Shown here: piece by piece, positions 10,638 to 22,940 of the stretch
Layout of the letters: every line of letters begins with the position of its first letter
Numbering within the stretch: the stretch's first letter is position 1
Source: Tragulus kanchil
Lineage: Eukaryota; Chordata; Mammalia; Artiodactyla; Tragulidae
Direction of reading: 5' to 3'
Length of the DNA stretch: 64,000 nucleotides
NCBI GenBank assembly: GCA_022376925.1
Contig: JAIOJX010000031.1
Location: 136,232,854 to 136,296,853, forward strand
The notes under the pieces: model-generated
Database searches by the model: none
The model's input: the letters and a program-made list of their open reading frames with translations, nothing else
Told to the model about the DNA's origin: nothing
Translations under genes and position numbers: made by a program

Positions 10638-11114
10638 CGTCGCGGGCGGCGAGGTAGCTGGCTGGGTGCATTTTCCGTTTGGAACTGTGGGCCGCTTTGT
10701 GCGGTCGCGGTCCAGGGTAGAAACCTGCAGGACTAACTAACTCAGCACGGCGTTCTCAGGGACATCAGCTCGCCCCAAAAGCACTTATTGGGGGTACTGA
10801 AAGGATGAAGAAGCCGATGCGACCGCACCCTGGATCCGCTTCCAGTTTCGCCAGAGAGAACGTCTGTCGGTCCGGGCTGGCGGAGGTCGTTCTCATAGTT
10901 TGAGATGCAGCCCATGGACCCCTGGGCCTGGTTCCCTCCGGGCTTACCATGAAAAACAGCTTGTAAGATTTGAATGGTGTTTTATATTAGGGCATTTTTA
11001 AGCATTCACCAAAAGTAGTGTGTTAACACTGTACAGCGATTAGGCAATTGTATTTATTCCCCCGTCTTCCCCACTTACATGTCTTAAGAGAAATCATTTC
11101 ATTTATGAATACCC

Positions 11115-11172
<58 letters not shown>

Positions 11173-11173
11173 T
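11115..11173. repeat. Compound (TG)n(TA)n(CA)n microsatellite
   Basis: About 59 bp of alternating purine/pyrimidine, self-complementary end to end: the TG arm pairs with the CA arm around a TA centre. It can form a cruciform or Z-DNA. Confidence 0.95.
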
Positions 11174-11257
11174 TAGCATTACTTTTTTAAGGCATAATCA
11201 CATCACTACCTGCAATGAAATCAATCGATGCATCTAATTCCTAGTTTGTGTTTGCGT

Positions 11258-11452
11258 GCTTAGTCGCTCAGTCCTGTCCAACTCTTTTCGACCCTACAGA
11301 CTGTAACCCGCCAGGCTCCTGTGTCCATTGGATTCTCCAGGCAAGAATAATGGAGAATACTGGAATCCGTAGTCATTCTCTTTTCCAGGGGATCTTCCCC
11401 ACACAGGGATGGAACCTGGGTCTCTTGCATTGCAGGCAAGTTTTCTAGCAGC
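11258..11452 (-). mobile_element. Bov-tA-type SINE
   Basis: 'cttagtcgctcagtcctgtc', 'ccaggcaagaataatggaga' and 'acctgggtctcttgcattgc' read in reverse as the ruminant Bov-tA SINE (tRNA head joined to a BovB-derived tail). It supports a ruminant source. Confidence 0.85.
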
Positions 11453-12289
11453 TGTTTTTAGATTTTCACAGTCATCTTATATCCTTTAACATTGGTTTGT
11501 GGCATCTAGATCCACAGGTTCTTCCACTCCTTGCATCTGAATCATGTGCTAAGTGTCCTGCTTGGTATAATAGCTTTAAAATTAGCCAACCTCAGAGGTT
11601 TAGATGGTATCAGGCAGCCTGGTTGGGCGCACAGTCATCTGGTGATTGTTCCTGTGAGTTAGGTTGAGAAAATGTTTGCCTTGCACCTACCACTTGCTAA
11701 GATGTAGCCTGCACTGATGGAGGGGGGTGTTACAGAAGAGTAAGCCATAATGTGTAGCTTAAACTCGTTAATGACTTATGGAGATAGGAAAAATAAGATG
11801 TTCTGATCCTTTGGAACCTGAACTAGTATAGTAATAAAGACTCCAGCATAGGCATTTAGGATAACCCCTGTGGCCTTGGCATTCCTCCAGACCTAGTTTG
11901 AAGGGTTGTGAGTGCCATGCCAAGGAGTTGAAATTTATCCTGAAAACCCTGGGGAGCGATAGACCTGAAGTCATGATGCTGTTTTCATCTAACCCTTCTG
12001 TTTTCTCGAATTCTGTTCAAAATGCTGCTCTTACAGTGAAGTCTTCCTTGATCCCACAACTTGAACATTGCTATCTCATTTGAATTCCCACTACCCTTGA
12101 CTTATGGGACTTGAATGGTATTTTGTTTTGAGTCTGAGCTCGGTTAGTAGCTTCCTTAGGGGAAATTCACTCTTCTGCTTTTGACTGCAGGTGGTTTAGT
12201 TTTGAATGCAGTAAAGGCCCTGATAATTTCAGTTTCCTCACTTCCTTTTCACACTCTGAGTGGCTCATAAGAGGCAGTATAAAGTTGTG

Positions 12290-12425
12290 GAGTTATAGCA
12301 TGTGGGTTGGTAACCTGGCTCTGCCATTTATTAACAACATGACCTTGAGCAAGTTACTTAACTTTTCTGAGGCTATTGCCTTACATGTAAAATGGGGTTT
12401 AATAGTTTTTATATCATTGGCTTGT
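12290..12425 (+). mobile_element. MIR element
   Basis: 'ctggctctgccatttattaa', 'catgaccttgagcaagttac', 'ttaacttttctgaggc' and 'tgtaaaatggggtttaa' form the classic MIR core in forward orientation. Confidence 0.9.
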
Positions 12426-12604
12426 TTTGATTTTTTAGAAAGTAATACAGAGTACTAAAAACAGGAGCTAAAACCAAGTAAGTATTAGCAACTTTTTTTT
12501 TTTTTTTTTTTTGTCCATTTGCCTATAAGCTGTGACCACATGTCTCTGCATTGTCTTACTTAAATTCTTGAAGTCCAAGTGGGATTTCCCCACTTCCGCC
12601 ATTG

Positions 12605-14752
12605 TCTGTGTGGAGTAGTCCTTCATCCTTCTTTGTGATCTCACCTATCCAGCTTTCCTTGCTTGCTGATTACCAGATCTCTCTTCTTCCTCCATCCATT
12701 CCTGTTCCACATGAGATTATGAACTAAAAACTTTATTTTTATTGCAACCTTCATATAGTTTATTATTTTATTTTCATCTTATTTTTTTTCTTTCTGTAAA
12801 AGAGTCAGACTTTTCTGTTTGTTCCAGTTTTACTTAATATTTTTTTCTTTTTGCAAGGATTTTCTCTTGGTTCAATTTTAGCTTCTGTTTTCTAGGGAAG
12901 ACTAGCTGGGTAAATCCACCCCCACCCAAATCCTGCCCAGGTCAAAGTTATTTTTTAACCTGACTTACATCAGTCTCCAGGGTTCATATTTTTATTTTAT
13001 TTTCATGTATTTACAATATTGGCTCCACTTCTGAGTGTTAATGGTAGTCAGCATTGTTATCTGCTAATGTTATGGGTCAGTAAGTTATTTCAGAACAGTT
13101 CTGTATGCTCAGCTGACATACTCTCTCGTCCCTGTCATCACATACTGAGTCAGACCTGTGTCGGGGTGAGGCCTGTAACATTTTCAGCCACTGACTGTGT
13201 ATTTGTAAGGTAGATCGTTTATTTTAGCTCCATATTTAGCTAATGCCATGAAGGGAACAAGATCTCTATCTCATTTTGTGTCTCAGGCAGCATAAAATGC
13301 TGAGTCACAGTGCATCTGAGGGCTGCTGTCACTCGGCAAGTATTTAAAGTTTAAAGTTGGAGTAATTTCATTTCTGCCAGGTTTACATTGTTGTTCAACG
13401 TCTTTTATCTAATTTTGAATTTAGTACGCTTGTGTCACTTTGTGCGGTTGAGGTGGGGAGTGGTGGGGTGGATAAGGACTAGGGAGAGCTTATATGAACC
13501 CGGAAGGCCATTCCTATTGTTCACAGCTACCTGAATACAGAACCATGTAGTCCGTTGTTTTAGCTAGCCCTCTGTATATGGTTCAGGCAGTTCAACCAGT
13601 AGTTTTGCTTTCAGCCTTTTATGTAACTAGTTTTAGTGTGTGTATACATGTGTGTGTGCACTTGAAAAGAATGGTTATTCTGTGTGGAGTAGTCCTTCAT
13701 CCTTCTTTGTGATCTCACCTATCCAGCTTTCCTTGCTTGCTGATTACCAGATCTCTCTTCTTCCTCCATCCATTCCTGTTCCACATGAGATTATGAACTA
13801 AAAACTTTATTTTTATTGCAACCTTCATATAGTTTATTATTTTATTTTCATCTTATTTTTTCTTTCTGTAAAAGAGTCAGACTTTTCTGTTTGTTCCAGT
13901 TTTACTTAATATTTTTTTCTTTTTGCAAGGATTTTCTCTTGGTTCAATTTTAGCTTCTGTTTTCTAGGGAAGACTAGCTGGGTAAATCCACCCCCACCCA
14001 AATCCTGCCCAGGTCAAAGTTATTTTTTAACCTGACTTACATCAGTCTCCAGGGTTCATATTTTTATTTTATTTTCATGTATTTACAATATTGGCTCCAC
14101 TTCTGAGTGTTAATGGTAGTCAGCATTGTTATCTGCTAATGTTATGGGTCAGTAAGTTATTTCAGAACAGTTCTGTATGCTCAGCTGACATACTCTCTCG
14201 TCCCTGTCATCACATACTGAGTCAGACCTGTGTCGGGGTGAGGCCTGTAACATTTTCAGCCACTGACTGTGTATTTGTAAGGTAGATCGTTTATTTTAGC
14301 TCCATATTTAGCTAATGCCATGAAGGGAACAAGATCTCTATCTCATTTTGTGTCTCAGGCAGCATAAAATGCTGAGTCACAGTGCATCTGAGGGCTGCTG
14401 TCACTCGGCAAGTATTTAAAGTTTAAAGTTGGAGTAATTTCATTTCTGCCAGGTTTACATTGTTGTTCAACGTCTTTTATCTAATTTTGAATTTAGTACG
14501 CTTGTGTCACTTTGTGCGGTTGAGGTGGGGAGTGGTGGGGTGGATAAGGACTAGGGAGAGCTTATATGAACCCGGAAGGCCATTCCTATTGTTCACAGCT
14601 ACCTGAATACAGAACCATGTAGTCCGTTGTTTTAGCTAGCCCTCTGTATATGGTTCAGGCAGTTCAACCAGTAGTTTTGCTTTCAGCCTTTTATGTAACT
14701 AGTTTTAGTGTGTGTATACATGTGTGTGTGCACTTGAAAAGAATGGTTATTC
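12605..14752 (+). repeat. Tandem duplication 4 (12605-13678 / 13679-14752)
   Basis: Perfectly abutting direct repeat with offset 1074 falling to 1072. The joint is at ttctgtgtggag. No transposon marks the borders. The sequence duplicated is AT-rich intergenic DNA with no recognised gene; small ORFs in it are shadows. Confidence 0.95.
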
Positions 14753-16563
14753 TGCTGTAGTGTGAAGTGTTGTATAAATCTAAGTAGTTTTGAATGTACA
14801 GAGCAGGTGACACCCATTGAAATTTCATTTGCCAGGGTGTACAGAAGAGAGTACCCTTGTCGTGAGGATACCATTAGAACTGTTGATTGTTGGTACTCTG
14901 AGGAAAACAAATTGTGGAGTTAGGCTCACTGGATAATTTGCATTCCTTGCAGTTCCTAAACTGCATTGTTTAGTAATGACACAGCATGTTTATATATGGT
15001 GTTTATGTGTATGTGTGTGTGTATACACACACATATATAATTTTATATATGTACACTTACACATATGGTTTATGTCATTGTATAGCTCACTGCTGACCTG
15101 TTAAACCCTGTCATGTCAAACCTTTCATGTTGATTAACACATTTAAACCTTCAATTTGCTTATATCATTGCAGTGGTATAGTAGAGAAACTGGAAAGTTT
15201 AACCATTTGTGTGGGGACAAATAGTGGAGAAAATATGTCTATATATTCATTTCATTCATTCATTCAACAAATATGCATTATGGACCCATTTTGTGTCAGG
15301 CATTTTTTTTTTTTTAAAGGAATATGCAGCATTTATTTGTGAGGTGTGTCATGATTTAAAGTAACCAAGTGATCTAAGGCTTTTTTGGTGGGGGGCGGGG
15401 TGGGTTGGGGAGGGAGGGGATGGGTGGGCCACTTCTATTGGTCTTTCATTTGTCTGTTTTCATTTTTTTTTCCCTCACAGTGCATCTGAGGGCTGCTGTC
15501 ACTCGGCAAGTATTTAAAGTTTAAAGTTGGAGTAATTTCATTTCTGCCAGGTTTACATTGTTGTTCAACGTCTTTTATCTAATTTTGAATTTAGTACGCT
15601 TGTGTCACTTTGTGCGGTTGAGGTGGGGAGTGGTGGGGTGGATAAGGACTAGGGAGAGCTTATATGAACCCGGAAGGCCATTCCTATTGTTCACAGCTAC
15701 CTGAATACAGAACCATGTAGTCCGTTGTTTTAGCTAGCCCTCTGTATATGGTTCAGGCAGTTCAACCAGTAGTTTTGCTTTCAGCCTTTTATGTAACTAG
15801 TTTTAGTGTGTGTATACATGTGTGTGTGCACTTGAAAAGAATGGTTATTCTGCTGTAGTGTGAAGTGTTGTATAAATCTAAGTAGTTTTGAATGTACAGA
15901 GCAGGTGACACCCATTGAAATTTCATTTGCCAGGGTGTACAGAAGAGAGTACCCTTGTCGTGAGGATACCATTAGAACTGTTGATTGTTGGTACTCTGAG
16001 GAAAACAAATTGTGGAGTTAGGCTCACTGGATAATTTGCATTCCTTGCAGTTCCTAAACTGCATTGTTTAGTAATGACACAGCATGTTTATATATGGTGT
16101 TTATGTGTATGTGTGTGTGTATACACACACATATATAATTTTATATATGTACACTTACACATATGGTTTATGTCATTGTATAGCTCACTGCTGACCTGTT
16201 AAACCCTGTCATGTCAAACCTTTCATGTTGATTAACACATTTAAACCTTCAATTTGCTTATATCATTGCAGTGGTATAGTAGAGAAACTGGAAAGTTTAA
16301 CCATTTGTGTGGGGACAAATAGTGGAGAAAATATGTCTATATATTCATTTCATTCATTCATTCAACAAATATGCATTATGGACCCATTTTGTGTCAGGCA
16401 TTTTTTTTTTTTTAAAGGAATATGCAGCATTTATTTGTGAGGTGTGTCATGATTTAAAGTAACCAAGTGATCTAAGGCTTTTTTGGTGGGGGGCGGGGTG
16501 GGTTGGGGAGGGAGGGGGATGGGTGGGCCACTTCTATTGGTCTTTCATTTGTCTGTTTTCATC
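14377..16563 (+). repeat. Tandem duplication 5 (14377-15463 / 15475-16563)
   Basis: Direct repeat with offset 1098. It breaks off in the left copy inside a SINE (ttttcat followed by T-run and ccc, 15464-15474) and restarts at tcacagtgcatctg. It overlaps the right copy of duplication 4, so about 370 bp occur three times (13305-, 14377-, 15475-). Confidence 0.95.
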
Positions 16564-16785
16564 CATCTTTGTTCTTTGGCCTGTGTGGGCCTCCCATCGC
16601 AGTGGCCTCTGTTGTCGCAGAGCATCGGCTCTGGGCACACGCGCCCCAGAGCTCCAGCTCAGTAATTGGACACATTGGTCCAGCCGCACCGTGGCACGTG
16701 GGATCTTCCCCGGCCAGGGATCGAACCAGCGCCCCTTGCACTGCAAGGCAGTGTCATTACCCACTGGACCACCAGGGAAGCCCCA
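16403..16785 (-). mobile_element. Long-tailed CHR SINE carrying extra 3' sequence
   Basis: The SINE body (16482-16784, reverse) ends 'ggaccaccagggaagcccc'. Outside its tail there are another roughly 75 bp of non-SINE sequence containing the reverse complement of AATAAA, then a T-run. The whole block is bounded by tgtcaggcatt at 16392-16402 and 16786-16796. A truncated copy of the same insertion is at about 15305-15463 in the left copy of duplication 5. Confidence 0.75.
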
Positions 16786-16974
16786 TGTCAGGCATTCTTT
16801 AGGGCTAGGAATATGATCATACACAAAACAAAATTGCATCCTTCATAGAACTTACATCCTAGTGGTGAAGACACAAGGTAAACAAACAAGTATAACATGA
16901 AAAAGAAGAAAGATAAGGAAGTATTAGGGTTGCCCACTATTTTTATTTACCGTATTTGGAGAAGACATCATTGA

Positions 16975-17270
16975 TGAGGTGACGTTTGAACTTTAAAGGA
17001 AGTGACAACATTAGTCACAGGAGTATTTGAGAATACTTCCCAGGCAGTGTGCCTGCAAAGGCCCTAACACAGAACATGCCTGGTTTATTCGAGGAAGGAG
17101 GCCGCAATGGCTGGGTGACAGCACGTGAAGGAGACAGTAGAAGGAGCTGAGGTCAGAGGTGTTGTGAAAGACCCAGTTAGGTCCATTGTAAAGACGGGCT
17201 TTTACTCTGTGTGTGGTGGGAACTCTTAAAGGGATTGACCAGAAGAGAAACATAAACTAAGTGGCATTTT
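16975..17270 (+). repeat. Ancient interspersed repeat, family not assigned
   Basis: 'gatgaggtgacgtttgaact', 'cttcccaggcagtgtgcctg' and 'ggcttttactctg' resemble an old mammalian repeat whose other pieces seem to occur near 35820-36200, 55290-55380 and 57250-57430. The family name could not be fixed. Confidence 0.4.
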
Positions 17271-17283
17271 AAATAGGTCTGCG

Positions 17284-17395
17284 GGACTTCCCTGGTGGTC
17301 CACTGGCTCAGACTCCAAGCTCCCGATGCAGGAGGCTGGCTTCTGGTCAAGGAACTAGATCTCACATGCTGCAACTAAAAAGATCCCATATGCCA
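17284..17395 (+). mobile_element. CHR-type SINE fragment
   Basis: It starts gacttccctggtggtccact, has a diverged B box and 'aaggaactagatctcacatg', and ends in A-rich sequence. Confidence 0.8.
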
Positions 17396-17399
17396 TTTA

Positions 17400-19370
17400 T
17401 TTAAACATAAGTAAGTGGATCTGGTAGCTGTATTGAGAATCTACTGTAAGAAAACCCTGGAGAGGAATAACTTGGGTCCAGGTTGAAGAGGTGGAAATTG
17501 GTCAGGCATGGTTGGATTCTGGATATATTTTGAATTTGGAGCTGATAGAGTTAAATCTGGGGTAGAAATTAAAAATAAGTTCATTGTAAATTAGAGATAA
17601 TTATTAGACATTCAAGGAGCAATTTGTAAGAATGAGGTTGGAAGGGTAGCAGTTCAGACTGGAGGTATAAATTGGGGACCACCTCCACACATAGTTGGCG
17701 TGTAACATAAGACTGGGTAACCTCACCGACAATAGTTTACTCATTAACTACACATCAGAACACCTTTTTAAAAATTCTGGTGTCCTCCCATAGGTCCTGA
17801 CTGAATTAATCAGAAATAGGGCAAGGCATTATATTTTTTCAGATAGTCTATTGATATTCTGTTTTTGAATGCTTAGATTATCATTTTTTTAACAGTGTAA
17901 AGAATACTTCTATGAACTGCCTTATAGTCTAATTTTTGTGCATATTCTTAGTTGCTTCCATAGGATATGTTTCTAGAATACTGTTAAATTTTTCATTTAG
18001 TCAATTTACACTTGAAGAACATGCTTTTGTTCTGGCGTATAATCTTGAAATTCTAAAGTTGTGACTTTGCTTAATAAAATTCCCATACCTGAAGTTTTAG
18101 AACAATTGTCGTTAAACAACTGATAATATAGATTAGTAGGAAAATCATCCAAAATCTATAGTGACAATTGTCACTTCTTTTTTTCTAGACACAGTGCTAA
18201 AAACTCTTAACATCATTTAATCAGAAGAAATCATAGCTAAGAAAAAGCAAAAAATGAATAGACTCCAGAAAATTTGTTCAATTCTAACTTAGTCATCAAG
18301 GTAGCCATAATCTGGGAGTCACTTAATTTTCTTATCAGATACCTTCTTTCTCAATGAATTTCATCAGGTTAAAATGCATCACAGTATCAAAGACACACAG
18401 TATAAAATGTTGGTAAACAAGAATCAGAGCTTGCCTATTAAATCTGGATTTAGTTAGGAAGCTCAATATCAGGGATTCAGACAGTGTGGAATGGAATGGC
18501 AATGGTGAAAATGGAGAGTTGTGAGAGAATTTTGTATATGTCTTAGAAATAAAGCCTGGAGATAACATGGGTGAATCTTACTGCTGTTTCCAGATATTTC
18601 TCCCTGCCACATTCCTAAAAACATAGAGCCCTTATTTTTTAGTCACCAGATAACATCATCTACTACCTGATATTATATTGCCTGTTTATTGACCCTAGAA
18701 TCCCTCTTACTTCTCTTGTAGCTCTTGGCTCACTCTCCAACTTTTGTCTTAATTTTTAGCTTGAAATATGTGTAGCTGATCCAACATCCCGGCCTCTCAC
18801 CCTTTGAACTCACATCCATGGTCTTGTCCTCCATTGCCACGGAGTTACTCACTCTCGTGGTTTTATGACTTTGTCATGACCAAACTCTCCTTAATCTCAT
18901 TCACTGATTACCACTTATCTTTCCACTCCCTCCAGTGCTCTGACCCCAACAATCTTTCAGGCACACCAAGATTGGATTTAGCAGAGTGGAGACCTTTATG
19001 AGAACAGAACAAGGACTTTGGAAGTGTGCATTGGAGAGATGATAATGTTTCATGGTGGATGTTAGAATGTGGTACTGTCAATGGATTATGGGGTGCTGGT
19101 CCTATAGGACATGCTGATAGATTTGATACATTAATAGATATTTGAAAGACTGAGAAAAATCAAGATGATTTCAGATTTTTATTTGAGGCACTAAAATAGT
19201 GGTAAAAATGATTGATAGAAATGAAAAAGGCTAAGGAAGGAGCAGATTCAGTGGTTGTGTGAATCAAGAATGCTGTTAAATATTTTGGGAGAGTTAAAAT
19301 TGAAATTCCAGTATCTAACTAGAAATGTAGACAAAGGAATCAGACCTATTAATCACTTAAAACTCAAGGA
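17400..19370. other. Intergenic sequence without recognised features
   Basis: AT-rich sequence with only short, unrelated ORFs. No splice-like or protein-family signal was seen on either strand. Confidence 0.5.
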
Positions 19371-19771
19371 AGAAGTCAGGATTTGGGTAGAAATTTTGCA
19401 ACAGTTATCCTAGGTGGTTCTGGAGACTGGTTGAAGTCTCCTTCCAGGCCTAGAGGAAAGGAGGAAAAAGAGCCACAATTTAAAGAAGCTGCAGTTTCAA
19501 TTTGAATAAGGAGGCAAAGTTCATAGAAGGAGTAGAGGCTATGGGAATTTTGATGGGTAGTGAATTTTAAGAGGGCAGAGAAGAAGAATTTCAGATTTAA
19601 TTCTTTTAGACCCAATCGACAGGAATTTAAATTTTTTCTCCTACCAGCCAGTATCACTTTGAAACAGTTAAATCTGGTGTGATCTGGTAGTAAAAGAAGG
19701 TTTTTTTTAACACCAAAATCATTTTTATTGGGGTATGTCAAGGTGTGCGCGGATTGGAAAAGAATTTCCAG

Positions 19772-19865
19772 CCGCTGGATTCGCTCTGCAATGGCCCACA
19801 CTCTGTGTGTGCTTTTCTCTGAATCTAAATAAATCCATTTCTTACCTATCAAAAAAAAAAAAAAC
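19772..19865 (+). mobile_element. Poly(A)-tailed LTR fragment (retrotransposed ERV transcript end)
   Basis: The sequence matches the end of the LTR-like segment at 62840-62926 (atggcccacactgtgt, tttctctgaatc, aataaat, ccatttcttac) but here it stops at cttacctatc and is followed by 14 A. An AATAAA lies 18 bp before the tail. Identical 10-bp gaatttccag copies flank it (19762-19771, 19866-19875). A duplicate lies about 1.15 kb to the right. Confidence 0.55.
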
Positions 19866-19875
19866 GAATTTCCAG

Positions 19876-20200
19876 ACACTAGGCAGAGAGGGAGGAAAGT
19901 AAAGTTTATTAGGTGGGGGAAGAGAAAGTCGCTACCGGTACAGCAGGCCGTCTTAAGGAAGAATCAGCATTGTTAAAGTAGAAGACACTGCTAAAACAAC
20001 GGTTCAGCTCAGAGGAGAACCGACCCTAAACAGGGGTCTTTGATCCATTTTATACCTGCAGTCTAAGGAGTGGCATAGAGGTCTTAAGGATTGGGCAGGG
20101 TACTACAGCCTGGGGGAGGGGAGGACGATAAGGGTCTTGCATTCCAAGACCCTCCTAGTTTGACTTGTTCTTTTAACCTTGGGCACCACAGGGTATAGAC
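19876..20200 (-). mobile_element. LTR-like fragment, minus strand
   Basis: Read in reverse it shows a TATA-type box (ggtataaaatgg near 20046-20058) and, about 140 bp later, AATAAA (complement of 19905-19910), followed by a pyrimidine-rich end. This is the U3-R layout of an endogenous retroviral LTR. No TG/CA ends or flanking duplication are visible, so it is partial. A second copy lies at 21030-21354 through duplication 6. Confidence 0.45.
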
Positions 20201-20533
20201 AATTAAAAATTTTGTGATAGTTTTAGGTGAACAGTGAAGGGACTTGACCATATCTATACATATATCCTTTCTCCCCCAAATCCCCCTCCCATCCAGGCTA
20301 GTACATAACATTAAGCAGAGTTACATGTGCTATACAATAAAATTTTGTAGGTTATCCATTTCAGACATGGCAGTGTGTATTTGACTTTCCCAAAGTCCCT
20401 AACCATCCCTTTCCCCCTGCAACCATGAGTTCATTTACTAAGTTTGTGAGCCACTTTCTGTTCTGTAAATGAGCATTTGTATCATTTCTTTTTAGAATCC
20501 ACATAAAAGGGGTATCATATAATATACTCCTTC
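20201..20533 (-). mobile_element. L1 3'-UTR fragment (left copy)
   Basis: It has the artiodactyl L1 3' end in reverse (ttttgtgatagttttaggtg, ccatccaggctagtacataa). It is cut at 20533 where the right copy of duplication 6 starts again with upstream sequence. Confidence 0.8.
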
Positions 20534-21522
20534 TTTGGGTAGAAATTTTGCAACAGTTATCCTAGGTGGTTCTGGAGACTGGTTGAAGTCTCCTTCCAGG
20601 CCTAGAGGAAAGGAGGAAAAAGAGCCACAATTTAAAGAAGCTGCAGTTTCAATTTGAATAAGGAGGCAAAGTTCATAGAAGGAGTAGAGGCTATGGGAAT
20701 TTTGATGGGTAGTGAATTTTAAGAGGGCAGAGAAGAAGAATTTCAGATTTAATTCTTTTAGACCCAATCGACAGGAATTTAAATTTTTTCTCCTACCAGC
20801 CAGTATCACTTTGAAACAGTTAAATCTGGTGTGATCTGGTAGTAAAAGAAGGTTTTTTTTAACACCAAAATCATTTTTATTGGGGTATGTCAAGGTGTGT
20901 GCGCGGATTGGAAAAGAATTTCCAGCCGCTGGATTCGCTCTGCAATGGCCCACACTCTGTGTGTGCTTTTCTCTGAATCTAAATAAATCCATTTCTTACC
21001 TATCAAAAAAAAAAAAAACGAATTTCCAGACACTAGGCAGAGAGGGAGGAAAGTAAAGTTTATTAGGTGGGGGAAGAGAAAGTCGCTACCGGTACAGCAG
21101 GCCGTCTTAAGGAAGAATCAGCATTGTTAAAGTAGAAGACACTGCTAAAACAACGGTTCAGCTCAGAGGAGAACCGACCCTAAACAGGGGTCTTTGATCC
21201 ATTTTATACCTGCAGTCTAAGGAGTGGCATAGAGGTCTTAAGGATTGGGCAGGGTACTACAGCCTGGGGGAGGGGAGGACGATAAGGGTCTTGCATTCCA
21301 AGACCCTCCTAGTTTGACTTGTTCTTTTAACCTTGGGCACCACAGGGTATAGACAATTAAAAATTTTGTGATAGTTTTAGGTGAACAGTGAAGGGACTTG
21401 ACCATATCTATACATATATCCTTTCTCCCCCAAATCCCCCTCCCATCCAGGCTAGTACATAACATTAAGCAGAGTTACATGTGCTATACAATAAAATTTT
21501 GTAGGTTATCCATTTCAGACAT

Positions 21523-21820
21523 GGCAGTGTGTATTTGACTTTCCCAAAGTCCCTAACCATCCCTTTCCCCCTGCAACCATGAGTTCATTTACTAAGTTTG
21601 TGAGCCACTTTCTGTTCTGTAAATGAGCATTTGTATCATTTCTTTTTAGAATCCACATAAAAGGGGTATCATATAATATATCTCCTTCTTTGTCTGACTG
21701 ACTTTACTCAGTGTGACACTCTCAATTTCCATCCCATATTTCTGCAAATGGCCTTATTTCGTTCTTTTTAATGGCCAAGTAATATTCCATTATACATATG
21801 TGTATATGTGTGTATATATA

Positions 21821-21854
<34 letters not shown>

Positions 21855-22906
21855 TACCACAACTTTTTTTTTTTGGCCACTTCTATTGGTCTTTCATTTA
21901 TTTATTTTCATCCATCTTTGTTCTTTGGCCTGTGTGGGCCTCGCATCATAGTGGCCTTTCTCACTGCAGAGCACTGGCTCTGGGCGCATGCGCTTCAGAG
22001 CTCTGGCTCGGTAGTTGGACTCATCGGTCCAGCCGCACTGCGGCACGTGGGATCTTCCCAGGCCAGGGATCGAACTGGCGCCCCTTGCACTGCAAGGCGG
22101 TGTCCTTACCCACTGGAGCACCAGGGAAGCCTTATACCACATCTTCTTTATCCATTCCTTTGTCGATGGACATTTAGGTTGTTTCCATGTCTTGGCTGTT
22201 GTAAACAGTGCTGCAATAACCATTGGGGCCTATGTATCTCTTTGGGCCATGCTTTCTTCTGGATATATGCCCAGGAATAGGACTGCAGGGTCATTTGGTA
22301 GCTCTGTGTTTAGCTTTTTTTTTTTTCTGATGTTTAGCTTTTTAAGGAACCGCCACACAGTTCTCCATAGTGGCTGTACCAGTTTACATCCCCACCAACA
22401 GTGCAGGAGGGTTCCCCTTTTCGCCACACCCACTCCAGCATTTGTTGTTTGTGGAATTTTTCAAAATCATTTTATTGATTGATTTGTCTTTGGCTGTGCT
22501 GGGTTTTCATTGCTGGGTGGGCTTTTCTCTAGCTGTGGCAAGAGGGCACTGCTCTCCAGTTCATGTGTGCTGGCATCTCATTGCAGTGGCTTCTCTTGCT
22601 GTAGACAGGGCAGTGTGTATTTGACTTTCCCAAAGTCCCTAACCATCCCTTTCCCCCTGCAACCATGAGTTCATTTACTAAGTTTGTGAGCCACTTTCTG
22701 TTCTGTAAATGAGCATTTGTATCATTTCTTTTTAGAATCCACATAAAAGGGGTATCATATAATATATCTCCTTCTTTGTCTGACTGACTTTACTCAGTGT
22801 GACACTCTCAATTTCCATCCCATATTTCTGCAAATGGCCTTATTTCGTTCTTTTTAATGGCCAAGTAATATTCCATTATACATATGTGTATATGTGTGTA
22901 TATATA

Positions 22907-22940
<34 letters not shown>

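Larger units (their letters stand above)
9830..10740 (-). promoter_or_regulatory. DNAJA2: CpG-island promoter and 5' UTR of DNAJA2
   Basis: The stretch is very rich in G+C and in CpG dinucleotides, while its surroundings are AT-rich. It covers coding exon 1, the 5' UTR and the start of intron 1. GC-boxes (gggcgggcgggg near 10172) and a half CRE (tgacgtcc near 10592) are visible. There is no convincing TATA box upstream of the ATG, as is usual for housekeeping chaperone genes. The exact transcription start cannot be placed. Confidence 0.85.
19382..21688 (+). repeat. Tandem duplication 6 (19382-20533 / 20534-21688)
   Basis: Abutting direct repeat with offset 1152-1154. It copies an LTR-derived block and the 3' end of a minus-strand L1. 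The right copy has a few extra bases (gtgtgcgcgg for gtgcgcgg near 20897). Confidence 0.95.

Noticed and set aside
10444..10671. Upstream in-frame extension of DNAJA2 starting at a distal ATG
   Set aside because: The extension is GC-rich 5' UTR with low-complexity translation. The conserved start MANVADTK has the better Kozak context.
10140..10740. Long plus-strand ORFs (144 and 196 codons) opposite DNAJA2 exon 1
   Set aside because: Stop codons are rare in CpG-island DNA, so long frames arise by chance. Composition is Arg/Ala/Pro/Gly-rich with no motif.
21713..22482. Overlapping ORFs of 100-200 codons at SINE copies (also near 6282, 16503, 30623, 45251, 50865)
   Set aside because: They are chance frames through GC-rich SINE sequence, recur in every copy in several frames at once, and contain no protein-family motif.
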